From an uncultured Sediminibacterium sp. (lineage in GTDB: Bacteria > Bacteroidota > Bacteroidia > Chitinophagales > Chitinophagaceae): a stretch of 54,098 bases of DNA. Shown in pieces: positions 52,560 through 54,098 of the stretch; position 1 is the stretch's first letter; every line of letters begins with the position of its first letter. Below the pieces are notes generated by a model. That model saw only the letters and a program-made list of their open reading frames with translations, was not told the DNA's origin and searched no databases. The stretch covers positions 1-54,098 of the forward strand of contig NZ_CAMLMJ010000027.1 of NCBI RefSeq assembly GCF_946481145.1, in the 5' to 3' direction. The translations under genes and the position numbers were made by a program.

Positions 52560-53927
52560 TTATTTTGATGCTGAATAGTATTGGTGGAAATAAGGAATGG
52601 TTTCAATGCCTTTATAGAAATTGAAAATATCGTATTTCTCATTTGGACTATGCAAGTTATCGCTGTCTAACCCAAAGCCCATAAATACAATCTTTAAACC
52701 CAGTTCCTTTTCAAATAAAGCACAAATAGGAATACTTCCTCCGCCACGTACTGGTATGGGTTCTTTGCCAAAAGTGGTTTCAATGGCTTTTGCAGCAGCA
52801 CGATATTCATTAGAATCAATTGGTGTCATATAAGGTTCACCGCCATGATGCTCATGTGCTTTTACTGTTACACCCGCAGGAGCTATACTGGTAAAGTAAT
52901 CCAGTATCTTCTTCGTAATTTTTTCTGATGATTGGTTTGGAACAAGACGGCAGGAAATTTTTGCATAAGCTTTAGACGGTAATACGGTTTTAGCACCTTC
53001 GCCGGTATATCCTCCCCAAATTCCATTTACTTCAAGAGTGGGTCTAATGCCGGTTCTTTCATTGGTGGTATATCCTTTTTCACCCCATAACTGATTTATG
53101 CCGAGGTCATTTTTATATTCATTTTCATCAAATGGAGCTTTTGCCATTTTCGCACGCTCTTCTGGACTGGCTTCAACCACATCATCATAAAAACCAGGTA
53201 TGGTGATATGGTTATGCTCATCATGACAAGAAGCAATCATTTTAGCCAGCATGGTAGCTGGATTGGCAACAGCGCCACCATAAACACCACTGTGTAAATC
53301 GCGGTTAGGTCCGGTTACTTCTACTTCAATATAACTTAAACCACGCACACCAATATCAATGGAAGGAGTATCCATACTTAACATTGATGTATCACTAATC
53401 AGAATAACATCTGCTTTCAGTAATGCCTTATTGGCTTTTACAAAAGTTGCGAGGTTCGGACTACCCACTTCTTCTTCACCTTCAATCAGGAATTTTACAT
53501 TGCAGGAAAGTGAATTGGTATTCGTCATGGTTTCCAGTGCTTTCACATGCATGTAAAACTGGCCTTTGTCATCGCATGCACCGCGCGCATAAATTTTCCC
53601 ATCTTTAATCACCGGCTCAAAAGGTCCGCTATGCCATAATTCCAGTGGGTCTGCCGGTTGTACATCATAGTGTCCATAAACCAATATGGTTGGTTTGGCA
53701 GGGTCAATAATCTTTTCGCCATAAACAATCGGATGTCCGGCAGTAGGATATATATGTGTAGTTTCGGCACCTGCGTCTTTAAGACTTTTCTCAACCGCTT
53801 CGGCACAACGTATCATATCTTCTTTGTGTTCACCGCGGGCGCTTACACTGGGTATGCGCAGTAATTCCAGTAATTCGTTGAGAAAACGGTCTTTGTGTTG
53901 TTGCTGATAATCTTTCCAGGCTTGCAT
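52560..53927 (-). CDS. M20 family dipeptidase
   Basis: The 455-residue cytoplasmic metallopeptidase has the M20 (ArgE/DapE/CNDP) architecture. Zinc ligands and catalytic acids are visible in VYGHYDVQPADP, GACDDKGQ and LIEGEEEVGSPNL. The dimerisation domain contains DIGVRGLSYIEVEVTGPNRDLHSGVYGG, and the final His ligand is in DNLHSPNEKYD. It resembles the carnosinase-like dipeptidases common in Bacteroidota. ATG 53927 is preferred over a TTG at 53954. The family is secure and the exact peptide substrate unknown. Confidence 0.93.
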   Translation of the reverse strand: MQAWKDYQQQHKDRFLNELLELLRIPSVSARGEHKEDMIRCAEAVEKSLKDAGAETTHIYPTAGHPIVYGEKIIDPAKPTILVYGHYDVQPADPLELWHSGPFEPVIKDGKIYARGACDDKGQFYMHVKALETMTNTNSLSCNVKFLIEGEEEVGSPNLATFVKANKALLKADVILISDTSMLSMDTPSIDIGVRGLSYIEVEVTGPNRDLHSGVYGGAVANPATMLAKMIASCHDEHNHITIPGFYDDVVEASPEERAKMAKAPFDENEYKNDLGINQLWGEKGYTTNERTGIRPTLEVNGIWGGYTGEGAKTVLPSKAYAKISCRLVPNQSSEKITKKILDYFTSIAPAGVTVKAHEHHGGEPYMTPIDSNEYRAAAKAIETTFGKEPIPVRGGGSIPICALFEKELGLKIVFMGFGLDSDNLHSPNEKYDIFNFYKGIETIPYFHQYYSASK

Positions 53928-54020
53928 AGCAATGGTTTTTGAATGAGGATGCAATTTAGGGTATGCATTGAAAATTTATATTTTTTTACCATAATCCGGG
54001 AAGATTTTAACGGAATAAAG

Positions 54021-54084
54021 CTTGCAGCCATTGTTGTCCGGGGAAAAACAGCTTCTAGCCACTAGCTGCTGGCTACTAGCCTTT
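54021..54084. repeat. CTTGCAG/GCTACTA heptamers with CCGGGG box at the window end
   Basis: CTTGCAG (54020-54026) and TTGTCCGGGGAAAA (near 54034) precede GCTTCTA, GCCACTA, GCTGCTG, GCTACTA, GCCTTTT (54051-54085). It is an AGC-family element like that at 44-174 and may continue beyond the window. Nothing else is seen in the last 100 nt. Confidence 0.8.
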
Positions 54085-54098
54085 TTTTGCTATTAATT

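Noticed and set aside
44..54084. Short repeats as a possible CRISPR array
   Set aside because: Units are 7-10 nt, directly adjacent, degenerate and without unique spacers. No cas genes are present.
1..54098. RAYT/REP transposase system as an explanation for the hairpins
   Set aside because: No REP-associated tyrosine transposase (Y1 HUH) gene was found in the window, and REP sequences share one fixed sequence whereas these words differ between loci. A RAYT elsewhere in the genome cannot be excluded.

Overview
The window looks like chromosomal DNA of a free-living Bacteroidota, most likely the Chitinophagaceae/Chitinophagales. Supporting genes are porT and a PorP/SprF-type protein (type IX secretion), bacillithiol gene bshA, the gene order ftsX / DUF3098 / uppP, menaquinone methyltransferase ubiE, YifB, a UMF1-type MFS permease, many secreted proteins and Bacteroidota-type TAnnTTTG -7 boxes. 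The family-level placement is inference. I see no rRNA, tRNA, CRISPR array, prophage or transposase gene.

Layout. 1-9.7 kb: CPBP protease, greA-HIT, a permease and MBL hydrolase, DUF3108 with a flippase-like protein, ruvC, and uppP/DUF3098/ftsX. 10-19 kb: leuS, a tricorn-like protease, an M23 peptidase, ruvB and an OmpR-type regulator. 19-32 kb: di-haem peroxidase, GroES-like protein, HerA-like ATPase, RecQ, two orphan genes, YifB, a four-helix-bundle (23S rRNA IVP family) gene, a MutS-like ATPase, pyrC, porT and ubiE. 33-44 kb: rsgA, aminotransferase, gamma carbonic anhydrase, bshA, M28 peptidase, RsmI-like methylase, EI24 protein, 3-methyladenine glycosylase, PorP-like protein and upp. 44-54 kb: lipoprotein, adenine deaminase, a secreted Gly-rich protein, a large BNR-repeat protein, trmD, an S4 protein and an M20 dipeptidase. 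Most genes are housekeeping and stand singly or in two- to three-gene operons.

The unusual content is between the genes. Nearly every intergenic gap carries runs of degenerate short words, usually exactly 7 nt long (sometimes 8 or 10), repeated in perfect phase. They are usually present as two inverted arms that could fold into a large hairpin. Each locus has its own word (CTTGAAG, GTCAGAT, GTGAATG, GTCCATA, GTACTAG, AGCTAAA, GTCCGGAA, AATGTCC and others). At several loci the arms enclose a shared core of about 50 nt built on GATTTATCATGAT, or a CTGTCCGGGGAAA box. One array of ten heptamers sits in frame inside leuS. Another pair of arms encloses the four-helix-bundle gene, an arrangement like that of 23S rRNA intervening sequences. 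In several genes the array supplies the last codons and the stop. These arrays are the best candidate in the window for an undescribed system.

Two further patterns stand out. Boxes matching TAnnTTTG lie only 4-6 nt upstream of many start codons, suggesting leaderless or nearly leaderless mRNAs. A 184-bp tandem duplication of the tail of the RsmI-like gene differs from its partner only at synonymous sites within the coding part.
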